Below, in pieces: positions 15,680 to 21,954 of a stretch of 21,954 nucleotides of DNA (position 1 is its first letter; every line of letters starts with the position of its first letter). The stretch is from the NCBI GenBank assembly GCA_016291915.1, contig JAEEZP010000215.1, positions 1 through 21,954 on the forward strand. The letters run 5' to 3'. A model generated the notes under the pieces. That model did not search any database, was not told the DNA's origin, and saw only the letters and a program-made list of their open reading frames with translations. Source of the stretch: Prevotella sp. GTDB taxonomy: Bacteria; Bacteroidota; Bacteroidia; Bacteroidales; Bacteroidaceae. The translations under genes were made by a program, and so were the position numbers.

Positions 15680-16189
15680 ATGAAAAAAATCACAATGCTT
15701 TTGATGGTGCTGACAGTGGCTGTTGCCAGTCAGGCACAACGTATTATTCGTTACAACCAGTCACCTTTCCACGAGGAGAAATGTTATATCGGAGCCTCCC
15801 TGAGTAGTTTCGACCTGAACTACAGTGGATTGGAAGATTTGAAGATTGGCGCCAATGCCCAATTGGGTTATTTCATTGTTGATGATGTGATGCTGAGTGG
15901 TGAGTTCGGCTACAATAATAACGGTAAGGGATCTGACTATTTTTCAGCAGGTGTCGGTGCCCGTTATTATATTCAGCAGAATGGTATCTTCCTGGGCGTC
16001 AAAGGAAACTATATCCATCAGCACAACTACAACGATATCCTTCCGGGTGTTGAGGTAGGTTATGCATTCTTCCTAAGTCGTACGGTAACCATCGAGCCAT
16101 CGTTATATTATAACCAGAGTTTCAAGAAACATTCTGACTTCTCGAACATAGGCTTCAAGATTGGTTTTGGTATCTATCTTAACGATTAA
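15680..16189 (+). CDS. Small outer-membrane beta-barrel protein
   Basis: A 169-residue exported protein. The signal peptide is MKKITMLLMVLTVAVASQAQ, likely cut after residue 18 or 20. The mature part is a series of alternating-hydrophobicity strands rich in aromatic residues and Gly (ANAQLGYFIV, SAGVGARYYI, IFLGVKGNYI, GVEVGYAFFL), ending NIGFKIGFGIYLND. This fits the OmpW/OmpA-like 'outer membrane beta-barrel' families, with about eight strands. Function is unknown. It lies between cstA and nadC, 10 nt before the nadC start. Confidence 0.8.
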   Translation: MKKITMLLMVLTVAVASQAQRIIRYNQSPFHEEKCYIGASLSSFDLNYSGLEDLKIGANAQLGYFIVDDVMLSGEFGYNNNGKGSDYFSAGVGARYYIQQNGIFLGVKGNYIHQHNYNDILPGVEVGYAFFLSRTVTIEPSLYYNQSFKKHSDFSNIGFKIGFGIYLND

Positions 16190-16199
16190 TCCTAAGGAT

Positions 16200-17048
16200 A
16201 TGTTGTCGGTAGAAGAATTGGAAGACCGTCTGATTGATCTTTCGTTTGCAGAAGATATCGGCGACGGTGACCATACCACCTTGTGTTGTATCCCCGATAC
16301 AGCCATGGGAAAGAGTAAGTTGTTGATCAAGGAAGATGGTATTCTGGCAGGTATCGAGGTGGCCAAGCGTGTGTTTGCCCGTTTTGACCCTACCCTGCAA
16401 GTGGAGGTATTTATTCCTGATGGTAGCCCTGTCAAGAAAGGTGATGTGGCCATGATTGTCAGTGGTAAGGTGCGTTCGTTGTTACAGACCGAGCGCCTGA
16501 TGCTTAATATCATGCAACGTATGAGTGGTATCGCCACGATGACCCATCGTTATGTAGAGCGTCTGGAAGGTACTCACACCCATGTGCTGGATACCCGTAA
16601 GACCACTCCCGGCATGAGGATGCTGGAAAAGCAGGCTGTCAAGATCGGTGGTGGTGTGAATCACCGTATCGGATTGTTCGACATGATCCTGTTGAAAGAT
16701 AATCATGTTGACTTTGCCGGTGGAATATCGAATGCCATCCACCGTTGTCATGAGTATCTGGATGAGAAAGGCCTGAAGCTGAAGATTGAGATTGAAGTAA
16801 GGAATTTCGATGAGCTACAGCAGGTGCTCGACTGTGGCGGTGTTGATCGTATCATGCTTGATAATTTCTCTGTTGAAAATACGAAAAAAGCCGTGGATAT
16901 CATCGGTGGAAGATATGAGACAGAGAGCAGTGGTGGTATCACCATTGATACCATACGTGACTATGCCGAACAGGGTGTTGACTATGTGTCAGTAGGAGCA
17001 CTTACCCATTCGGTGAAAGGATTGGACATGAGTTTCAAAGCCTGTTAA
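16200..17048 (+). CDS. nadC: Nicotinate-nucleotide pyrophosphorylase (quinolinate phosphoribosyltransferase)
   Basis: Converts quinolinate and PRPP to nicotinate mononucleotide, CO2 and pyrophosphate in de novo NAD synthesis. I chose ATG 16200 (282 residues, the family norm; MLSVEELEDR...). The frame is open upstream to 16161, but those codons overlap the beta-barrel gene. An AAGG sequence precedes the start. Motifs are DTRKTTPGMR (131-140), EKQAVKIGGGVNHR (143-156), LLKDNH (164-169) and ESSGGIT near the C-terminus, which line the PRPP/quinolinate pocket. nadA and nadB are not in this window. Confidence 0.96.
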   Translation: MLSVEELEDRLIDLSFAEDIGDGDHTTLCCIPDTAMGKSKLLIKEDGILAGIEVAKRVFARFDPTLQVEVFIPDGSPVKKGDVAMIVSGKVRSLLQTERLMLNIMQRMSGIATMTHRYVERLEGTHTHVLDTRKTTPGMRMLEKQAVKIGGGVNHRIGLFDMILLKDNHVDFAGGISNAIHRCHEYLDEKGLKLKIEIEVRNFDELQQVLDCGGVDRIMLDNFSVENTKKAVDIIGGRYETESSGGITIDTIRDYAEQGVDYVSVGALTHSVKGLDMSFKAC

Positions 17049-17063
17049 AACGATCGTAAGGTT

Positions 17064-18500
17064 TTGAGTATCTTTTCAGCAGTCATACTGGCCGTAGCCT
17101 TACAGTTTGGTTCTCCGGTACATTTCCCGATCACCTTAGCGGGGAATTTCGGAGAACCACGTCCTAATCATTTCCATGGGGGAATAGATGTATGTACCGA
17201 GACATCCGTAGGAAAACCGATTTTTTCGATCGGTGAAGGTTATGTTTCGAGAGTTACCGTGGGCCTTTATGGTTTCGGTAATGCTGTGTATGTGTGTCAT
17301 CCTAATGGCAAGACCAGTGTGTACTGTCATCTGAAAGATTTTCCACCGGCCATACGCCTGGAAGTGACGAAATATCGTAGGGAACATGGGCAGCAAGACC
17401 GTATCGACGAGTGGCATAACCCCAGTGAGCCTGCCGATATCTATTTTAGGAAGATGCAGTTGCCGGTAGCCAAGGGACAACTCATTGCCATCAGTGGGAA
17501 TACAGGTAGCAGTGTGGCGCCACACCTGCATCTGGAGATTCACGATACAGATACTTGGGCCATGCGTGATCCGCTGGAGGAGTTGAAGGACTGTATCACT
17601 GATCATACCCCGCCGCAGGCACATGCCTTCATGGCCTATCCCCAACCCGGTGAGGGTGTGTTTTGCCACTCCGATAAGAAGCAGTTGTTCGGTTTCAATA
17701 GTAATCACCTGGAAAGGGAGTTCACAGCATGGGGAAAGGTAGGTTTCGGCTTATGGGCCAACGACTACATGGAGGGTACTTATCATCATTACGGCATTCG
17801 GAAGACCGAACTGTTGGTTGATGGCCGATGTGTCTTCCGCAGTGATGTTGACAGTATTCCTGCTCAGCATAATAGGGTAGTGAATGCCTGGGGTGATTTC
17901 CGTCATTATCTCCGTAGTAATGTGTGGTATATGAAATCGTTTATCGATCCCGGTAATCCTTTGCCAATACTATCTGCCGATGAACATCGGGGAATCGTTA
18001 ATTTCAACGAAGAGCGTGTCTATCAGATTGTTTACCTGTTGACCGATGCTTTTGGTAATCAGTCGGCATACTCTTTCCAAGTAAAGGGCACAAAGGAAGT
18101 GCTTAAGAACAAACCGACAGTAGCTACTACGAAGCTTTATTGGAATCGTGTCAACAATATCCATCTGCCGGGTATGCAGTTACTGGTTCAGCGTTGGCAG
18201 GTGGCTGAGGATACCCCCCTTGTTCCTGATATCCGTTTTAAGGCCGGTGCCTTATCCGATGCTTACCGTCTTGCAGATTTTCCCACCCCTCTCTTTACCG
18301 GTGCTCAACTGTCAATACGGTTGAAACGTAAGGTGGCGGATAACAGTAAGTTATGTATCCGTTCCGGGGACAAGAACCTTGGTGGGACATACCACGACGG
18401 ATGGGTTACCACCGTGGTACGTGATCTGAATCTATATTACGAGATAGGATATAATATGCCAGAGAATAAAAATCAAATAAAAACAGATAAAATAGTATGA
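17064..18500 (+). CDS. Secreted M23-family (LytM-type) metallopeptidase, TTG start
   Basis: Likely a zinc endopeptidase acting on peptidoglycan cross-links. From the TTG at 17064 it is 478 residues. A hydrophobic N-terminus (SIFSAVILAVALQF) suggests export but has no Lys/Arg before it. The LytM domain spans about 25-165: HFHGGID with ligands His38/Asp42, VYCHL (87-90) and APHLHLEIHD (152-161) with His156. The remaining 300 residues are a beta-rich extension of unknown role, which many Bacteroidota M23 proteins have. No ATG or GTG lies between the nadC stop and residue 1, so TTG is the only ordinary start (see findings). The TGA overlaps the next ATG as ATGA. Confidence 0.87.
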   Translation: MSIFSAVILAVALQFGSPVHFPITLAGNFGEPRPNHFHGGIDVCTETSVGKPIFSIGEGYVSRVTVGLYGFGNAVYVCHPNGKTSVYCHLKDFPPAIRLEVTKYRREHGQQDRIDEWHNPSEPADIYFRKMQLPVAKGQLIAISGNTGSSVAPHLHLEIHDTDTWAMRDPLEELKDCITDHTPPQAHAFMAYPQPGEGVFCHSDKKQLFGFNSNHLEREFTAWGKVGFGLWANDYMEGTYHHYGIRKTELLVDGRCVFRSDVDSIPAQHNRVVNAWGDFRHYLRSNVWYMKSFIDPGNPLPILSADEHRGIVNFNEERVYQIVYLLTDAFGNQSAYSFQVKGTKEVLKNKPTVATTKLYWNRVNNIHLPGMQLLVQRWQVAEDTPLVPDIRFKAGALSDAYRLADFPTPLFTGAQLSIRLKRKVADNSKLCIRSGDKNLGGTYHDGWVTTVVRDLNLYYEIGYNMPENKNQIKTDKIV

Positions 18501-20185
18501 AACGTTTTTTAGGTGTACTGATGATATCGTGCATGGGCGTTTATGCCATGGCATGTACGAATCTGATTGTTGGAAAGAAAGCCAGCTCTGACGGTTCTGT
18601 GTTCTGTACCTACAGTGCCGATTCATGGGGAATGTTCACAGGATTGTGTCATTATCCGGCTGGTTATCACATGAAGAATGAGCGCAGGGAGATTTATGAT
18701 TATGATACGAATGTGTGTCACGGTAGTATCCCAGAGGCATTGCAAACCTTTAATGTGATAGGTAATGTCAATGAATTTCAGGTAAGCATTGGTGAGACGA
18801 CCTTTGGTGGAAGAGAGGAGATGGTGGATTCTACAGGCATCATCGATTATGGTTCTTTGATGTATCTGGGGTTGCAGCGTTCTCGTACAGCCCGTGAAGC
18901 CATCCGTGTGATGGTTACGTTGGCTGAGACTTATGGTTATAATTCTGAAGGTGAGACGTTTACCATCTGTGATCCCAACGAAGCTTGGATCATGGAGATG
19001 ATGGGAAAAGGACCAGGCTCGAAAGGTGTCGTATGGGTAGCCATGCGTATCCCCGATGATGCTATCTGTGCACATGCGAACCAAAGTCGTATCCGTCAAT
19101 TCTTCCACGGAAAGAAGATCAATCCGAAGGGTGTCTATCCGGTAGAGGGCGCCAAGCCTCTGGATATCTATTACTCCAAGGATGTGATTGATTATGCACG
19201 TCGTAATGGATGGTATAACGGAAAGGATGCTGACTTTGCCTTCAACGAGGTATATGCCTATCCGGATTTCTCCGGTCGTCGTTTCTGTGAGGCTCGTGTG
19301 TGGAGTTTCTTCAACCATTTTTCTAATGACATGGATAAGTATCTGCCGTATGCCATGGGCACAGTGAAGGATGCAGAGCCGATGCCGCTGTGGATTGTCC
19401 CCAACCGAAAGGTTACCCGTCAGGATGTGGCTGAGTGTATGCGTGATCATTATGAGGGAACCCCCATGTCTTTGGATAACGATCCCGGACAGGGTATGTG
19501 GGGCATGCCTTATCGTCCGACACCCTTGACTTATGAGGTAAACGGAAAGAAATATTTCAATGAGCGTCCTATCTCTACCCAACAGGCTGGTTTCTCTTAT
19601 GTTGTACAGTTAAGGAATTGGCTGCCTCGTGAGATCGGTGGTATTATCTGGTTTGGTAATGATGATGGTAACATGGTGGCATTCACACCTATCTACTGTT
19701 GTGCTACTCGTCAGCCGGAGTGTTATAACACCCCGGGGGCTGATGCTGTTACTTTCTCTGACAAGAATGCTTTCTGGGTTTGCAATTGGGTTTCAAATAT
19801 GGTATATCCCCGATACTCCATGATGTTCCCATCGTTGAAGGAGGTGCGCGACTCGTTGGAAGCTTCATATACCTTGGCGCAGGAACATGTTGAACGTACG
19901 GCAAAAGCGCTGTATGAGCAGAATCCCAAGACAACTGTCAAGTACCTGACAAACTACAGTTGTGAGAAGGCTGACCAGATGATTGCCTGCTGGCGTCAGT
20001 TGGCTTACTACCTGATTGTGAAATACAATGATATGGTAATAAAACCGGAGACAAAACGTGGTGTGTTTAAGAAAACACCGGAGGGCCTTGGAGAGAAGAT
20101 TATCCGTCCTGGTTATCCGGAGAATGTAGCAAAAGAGATCGTCAGACAAGCTGGCGATCGTCTGGCGGTGCCTGATTGGAAATAA
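18497..20185 (+). CDS. Peptidase family C69 dipeptidase (PepD-like Ntn hydrolase), exported
   Basis: Probably hydrolyses dipeptides. The 562-residue protein has a signal peptide (MKRFLGVLMISCMGVYAMA) followed by Cys20 in ACTNLIVGKKAS. In C69 enzymes this Cys becomes the N-terminal nucleophile after processing. Family segments are NEFQVSIGETTFGGRE (92-107), FTICDPNEAWIMEMMGKG, and the internal NWLPREIGGIIWFG. Length is usual for the Bacteroidota exported form. Translation is probably coupled to the M23 peptidase through the ATGA overlap, so the two may act in succession on wall or dietary peptides (inference). A hairpin (20210-20237) follows 24 nt after the stop. Confidence 0.9.
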   Translation: MKRFLGVLMISCMGVYAMACTNLIVGKKASSDGSVFCTYSADSWGMFTGLCHYPAGYHMKNERREIYDYDTNVCHGSIPEALQTFNVIGNVNEFQVSIGETTFGGREEMVDSTGIIDYGSLMYLGLQRSRTAREAIRVMVTLAETYGYNSEGETFTICDPNEAWIMEMMGKGPGSKGVVWVAMRIPDDAICAHANQSRIRQFFHGKKINPKGVYPVEGAKPLDIYYSKDVIDYARRNGWYNGKDADFAFNEVYAYPDFSGRRFCEARVWSFFNHFSNDMDKYLPYAMGTVKDAEPMPLWIVPNRKVTRQDVAECMRDHYEGTPMSLDNDPGQGMWGMPYRPTPLTYEVNGKKYFNERPISTQQAGFSYVVQLRNWLPREIGGIIWFGNDDGNMVAFTPIYCCATRQPECYNTPGADAVTFSDKNAFWVCNWVSNMVYPRYSMMFPSLKEVRDSLEASYTLAQEHVERTAKALYEQNPKTTVKYLTNYSCEKADQMIACWRQLAYYLIVKYNDMVIKPETKRGVFKKTPEGLGEKIIRPGYPENVAKEIVRQAGDRLAVPDWK

Positions 20186-20209
20186 TCTTATCTAGATTGA
20201 ACAATCATA

Positions 20210-20237
20210 GGGACAGGTCTGCTTTGCGGCCTGTCCC
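20210..20237. terminator. Hairpin between convergent genes, possible bidirectional terminator
   Basis: Stem GGGACAGGTC (20210-20219) with GGCCTGTCCC (20228-20237), ten pairs including one G-T wobble, and an 8-nt loop. It follows the C69 gene and faces the end of the BspA-like gene. No clean T-run follows on either strand, so efficiency is uncertain. Confidence 0.55.
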
Positions 20238-20250
20238 CAAACTTTATTCT

Positions 20251-20286
20251 CCTCACCTCTTTAAGGGGAGAGGCAGGGGTGGGGTA
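20251..20286. repeat. Short GC-rich intergenic repeat next to the BspA-like stop codon
   Basis: The stretch cctcacctctttaaggggag followed by aggcaggggtggggt holds a small hairpin (cctct/agagg). It ends at the BspA-like stop codon. Its ACCCCACCCC core (minus strand, 20285-20276) is also present on the plus strand at 1756-1765. Low-complexity origin cannot be excluded. Confidence 0.5.
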
Positions 20287-21591
20287 TCACCTCATTATAA
20301 CCTTAATCGCTTTACTACCAACCTTCACGATAGCAATATCGCCAGTATGGAGAAGGGTGTTGATAGTGGCGATGCCATTATGACTTGTGCTAGATCCTTG
20401 CCGAATGCCGTTGGTGGAATAAATGCTGATACGCTCGCCATCATCGGCACCTTGGATGCTGATGTTTCCATTATTCGCTTGGATAAGTAATGGCCGGAGA
20501 CTCATCGGCTTTGCACTGGTTGTAATATTGGCTGTGAATACGGCATCCGTCCACACCAATGTGGCGGTAGCCACATCACTGTTATCATATCCTGACTTTG
20601 TGGCATATACGCTTATCTCATAAGTAGCAGATAGATCCACACTACTCTCATACCCTTTCTTAATGTCAGAATCGGTTACCTCATAAACGAACTCTGCTCC
20701 TTCTGTCTCACAACTGAATGACAGTTTTTTATTTGAATAACAGATGGTAGGGGTAGCACATTTTTGGCTAGTAGGTGTTTCACCATCTATCGCCACAATC
20801 TGCTTGAAGTTCTTCCAGGGAATTGTTTCCTTATACACATCTATGGATGCTGCCGGAACATGTAATGTTGCGTATTCGATATGGGAGTCATAAAAGGCAT
20901 CACTACTCGTGGTTGGCACATTGTTTGCATAACACGTGACAGCGGTCAAACCACTACAGCCTTGGAAAGCACTGTTCCCGATGGAAGTTACGCTGTTTGG
21001 AATCAAGACAGAGGTCAAGCTATTACAGAAAGCGAAAGCAAAGCTTTCGATGGAAGTCACGATGTTGGGTATCGTGATAGAGGTCAATGCGCTGCAACCA
21101 GAGAAAGCACTGTTCCCGATGGAAATCACGCTGTTGGGTATCGTGACAGAGGTTAAACCACTACAATTGGCGAAAGCAGAGAATTCGATGGAAGTCACAC
21201 TGTTGGGTATCGTGACAGAAGTCAAACTACTGCACTCACGAAAAGCAGCGTATCCTATAGAAGTCACGCTGTTAGGGATAGTAACAGAGATCAAGCTACT
21301 GCAGCCGGAGAAAGCATCATATCCGATAGAAGTTACACTGTTGGGGATTGTTATGGATGTTAAACCACTACAGCCTTGGTATTTGCAAATCATTGTGTAC
21401 CAATTTGTTTCGATTAAAACGGTAGAAAAGTGATTACGTGGATTTTCTGGAGGATGAAAAAGACAAAGAATTAACGTTTTTAACTTTTGTAAACCACAAA
21501 AATGGAGTTGGTGTGCAAATTCTGTACAGAAGTTATTCTCGCAAAGAAGAACTCTGGCTATATCCGCTCTTTTTTTGCCTACAAGGTACAA
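20287..21591 (-). CDS. BspA-like leucine-rich-repeat protein, apparently lacking its N-terminus
   Basis: A surface-type LRR protein of the Treponema/BspA class. From ATG 21591 it would be 434 residues. Residues 74-211 are six 23-residue repeats on the pattern CSxLTSVTIPNSVTSIGxxAF, followed by a degenerate seventh. Next comes a beta-rich linker (PTICYSNKKLSFSCETEGA region) with an Ig-like stretch, and a C-terminal module ending IAIVKVGSKAIKVIMR, which resembles sorting/anchoring tails of Bacteroidota exported proteins. Residues 1-73 show no signal peptide and do not look like the usual lead-in domain; a start at Met67 (21393) would begin almost at the first repeat. I therefore think it is a 5'-truncated copy or a fragment. 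Adhesion or host interaction is known for some relatives. Confidence 0.75.
   Translation of the reverse strand: MYLVGKKRADIARVLLCENNFCTEFAHQLHFCGLQKLKTLILCLFHPPENPRNHFSTVLIETNWYTMICKYQGCSGLTSITIPNSVTSIGYDAFSGCSSLISVTIPNSVTSIGYAAFRECSSLTSVTIPNSVTSIEFSAFANCSGLTSVTIPNSVISIGNSAFSGCSALTSITIPNIVTSIESFAFAFCNSLTSVLIPNSVTSIGNSAFQGCSGLTAVTCYANNVPTTSSDAFYDSHIEYATLHVPAASIDVYKETIPWKNFKQIVAIDGETPTSQKCATPTICYSNKKLSFSCETEGAEFVYEVTDSDIKKGYESSVDLSATYEISVYATKSGYDNSDVATATLVWTDAVFTANITTSAKPMSLRPLLIQANNGNISIQGADDGERISIYSTNGIRQGSSTSHNGIATINTLLHTGDIAIVKVGSKAIKVIMR
20959..21372 (-). repeat. Six 69-bp tandem LRR-coding repeats
   Basis: Six consecutive 69-bp units encode the 23-residue LRRs. They are similar at DNA level, with a recurring 'actgttgggtatcgtgacagaggt'-like core on the plus strand. 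Such arrays can change copy number by recombination. They also open long antisense frames that are not genes. Confidence 0.85.
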
Positions 21592-21649
21592 AAACTCTTA
21601 ATAATCTCAAAAAAACATTCATAAGTGTCATTTGTTGAGTGAAAGTTCT

Positions 21650-21678
21650 TTTGTTATCGATTATTTTGTATATCTTTG
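21650..21678 (+). promoter_or_regulatory. Promoter of the Xre-type regulator
   Basis: TTTG at 21650-21653, 17 nt, then TATCTTTG at 21671-21678: both Bacteroidota elements match exactly. The ATG follows 24 nt later at 21703. Confidence 0.65.
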
Positions 21679-21702
21679 CGTTCAAATTAAAGATATTTGC
21701 AA

Positions 21703-21903
21703 ATGAAAGATTTAAATCGTATTAAAGTGGTACTCGTTGAAAAGAAGCGAACAGCAAAATGGCTTGCTGAGGAATTAGGCAAGAACCCTGCTACTGTGAG
21801 TAAGTGGTGTACCAACGTATCTCAGCCAGACTTATACACATTAGACAAAATAGCAACATTACTTGACATTGATAAGCGAGAACTTATAACGGGCAAAGAT
21901 TGA
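21703..21903 (+). CDS. Small Xre/Cro-type helix-turn-helix regulator
   Basis: A 66-residue DNA-binding protein consisting almost only of one HTH domain. Residues 17-40 hold the helix-turn-helix (TAKWLAEELGKNPATVSKW, then TN), followed by QPDLYTLDKIATLLDIDKRELI (41-62). I chose ATG 21703 over an in-frame TTG at 21697. The family resembles stand-alone Cro/C.-type regulators that, in Bacteroidota, are often placed just before restriction-modification or other defence genes; that is from general knowledge, not shown here. The next gene starts 4 nt after its stop, so both are on one transcript. Autoregulation is plausible. Confidence 0.88.
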   Translation: MKDLNRIKVVLVEKKRTAKWLAEELGKNPATVSKWCTNVSQPDLYTLDKIATLLDIDKRELITGKD

Positions 21904-21907
21904 AAGC

Positions 21908-21954
21908 ATGGAAGATATCATACTGATTCAACAATCCGAATATGATGCAATTCT
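21908..21954 (+). CDS. Start of an unidentified gene, cut by the window edge
   Basis: An ATG at 21908, 4 nt after the regulator stop, opens a frame reading MEDIILIQQSEYDAI to the end of the window (15 codons plus two bases). The tight spacing supports it being real and co-transcribed with the regulator. Too little is visible to identify it. Confidence 0.5.
   Translation, partial: MEDIILIQQSEYDAI

Noticed and set aside
18623..19582. 319-codon minus-strand open frame inside the C69 gene
   Set aside because: It is antisense to a clear conserved gene; length alone is not evidence, and no family features are visible.
20881..21433. Repetitive plus-strand frames with 'MEVTLLGIVTEVK' repeats, which look like a novel repeat protein
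   Set aside because: They are the antisense reading of the 69-bp LRR repeats of the BspA-like gene; the repeat phase is inherited from it.

Overview
The window is a piece of a Bacteroidota chromosome, most likely a Prevotella/Segatella-type member of the Prevotellaceae. The evidence is the short Bacteroidota form of CstA, class III fructose-1,6-bisphosphatase, fused HisIE, a DUF3127 protein, a BspA-type leucine-rich repeat protein, exported proteins ending their signal peptides in 'AQ', scarcity of Shine-Dalgarno sequences, and several promoters with the Bacteroidota -7 element TAnnTTTG. Most of it is housekeeping sequence. No tRNA, rRNA, CRISPR array, transposase or prophage gene was seen.

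Layout. Bases 1-690 (minus) are the N-terminal 230 codons of dnaN. Divergent from it is an SSB-like DUF3127 gene (912-1349) that closes with a strong terminator. A roughly 600-bp non-coding stretch follows (1350-1958) with two copies of a paired-hairpin repeat, a 19-bp inverted repeat and a dense G-tract. A long minus-strand run comes next: lysC, lysA, a membrane GT2-like glycosyltransferase, a GT4-like protein with no visible catalytic half, and fbp. The last four are tightly packed, with overlaps at lysA/GT2 and GT4-like/fbp. Upstream of it on the same strand lies hisH-hisA-hisF-hisIE-ftsE, with 2-nt or overlapping junctions inside hisHAF and a TAnnTTTG promoter in front of hisH. Upstream again is a secreted GH10-like (GHL10/DUF187) hydrolase.

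A divergent promoter region (about 14029-14075) separates that hydrolase from a plus-strand run: cstA (pyruvate/carbon-starvation transporter), a small outer-membrane beta-barrel protein, nadC, an M23 metallopeptidase with a TTG start, and a C69-family dipeptidase. This run converges on a BspA-like LRR gene (minus) that seems to lack its 5' end. The window closes with a small Xre-type regulator with a clear promoter, followed 4 nt later by the first 15 codons of an unidentified gene.

Functionally, lysC and lysA serve lysine/diaminopimelate synthesis, and the his genes cover the middle of histidine synthesis. The M23 and C69 peptidases are candidates for cell-wall and peptide turnover. The points most worth a second look are the DDLPF SSB-like tip on the DUF3127 protein next to dnaN, the two degenerate-looking glycosyltransferases embedded between lysA and fbp, the 6-7-bp tandem repeats placed directly at or after stop codons in at least four places, the structured repeat block at 1656-1932, and the Xre-led operon leaving the window. 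No complete new system can be demonstrated from this window alone.
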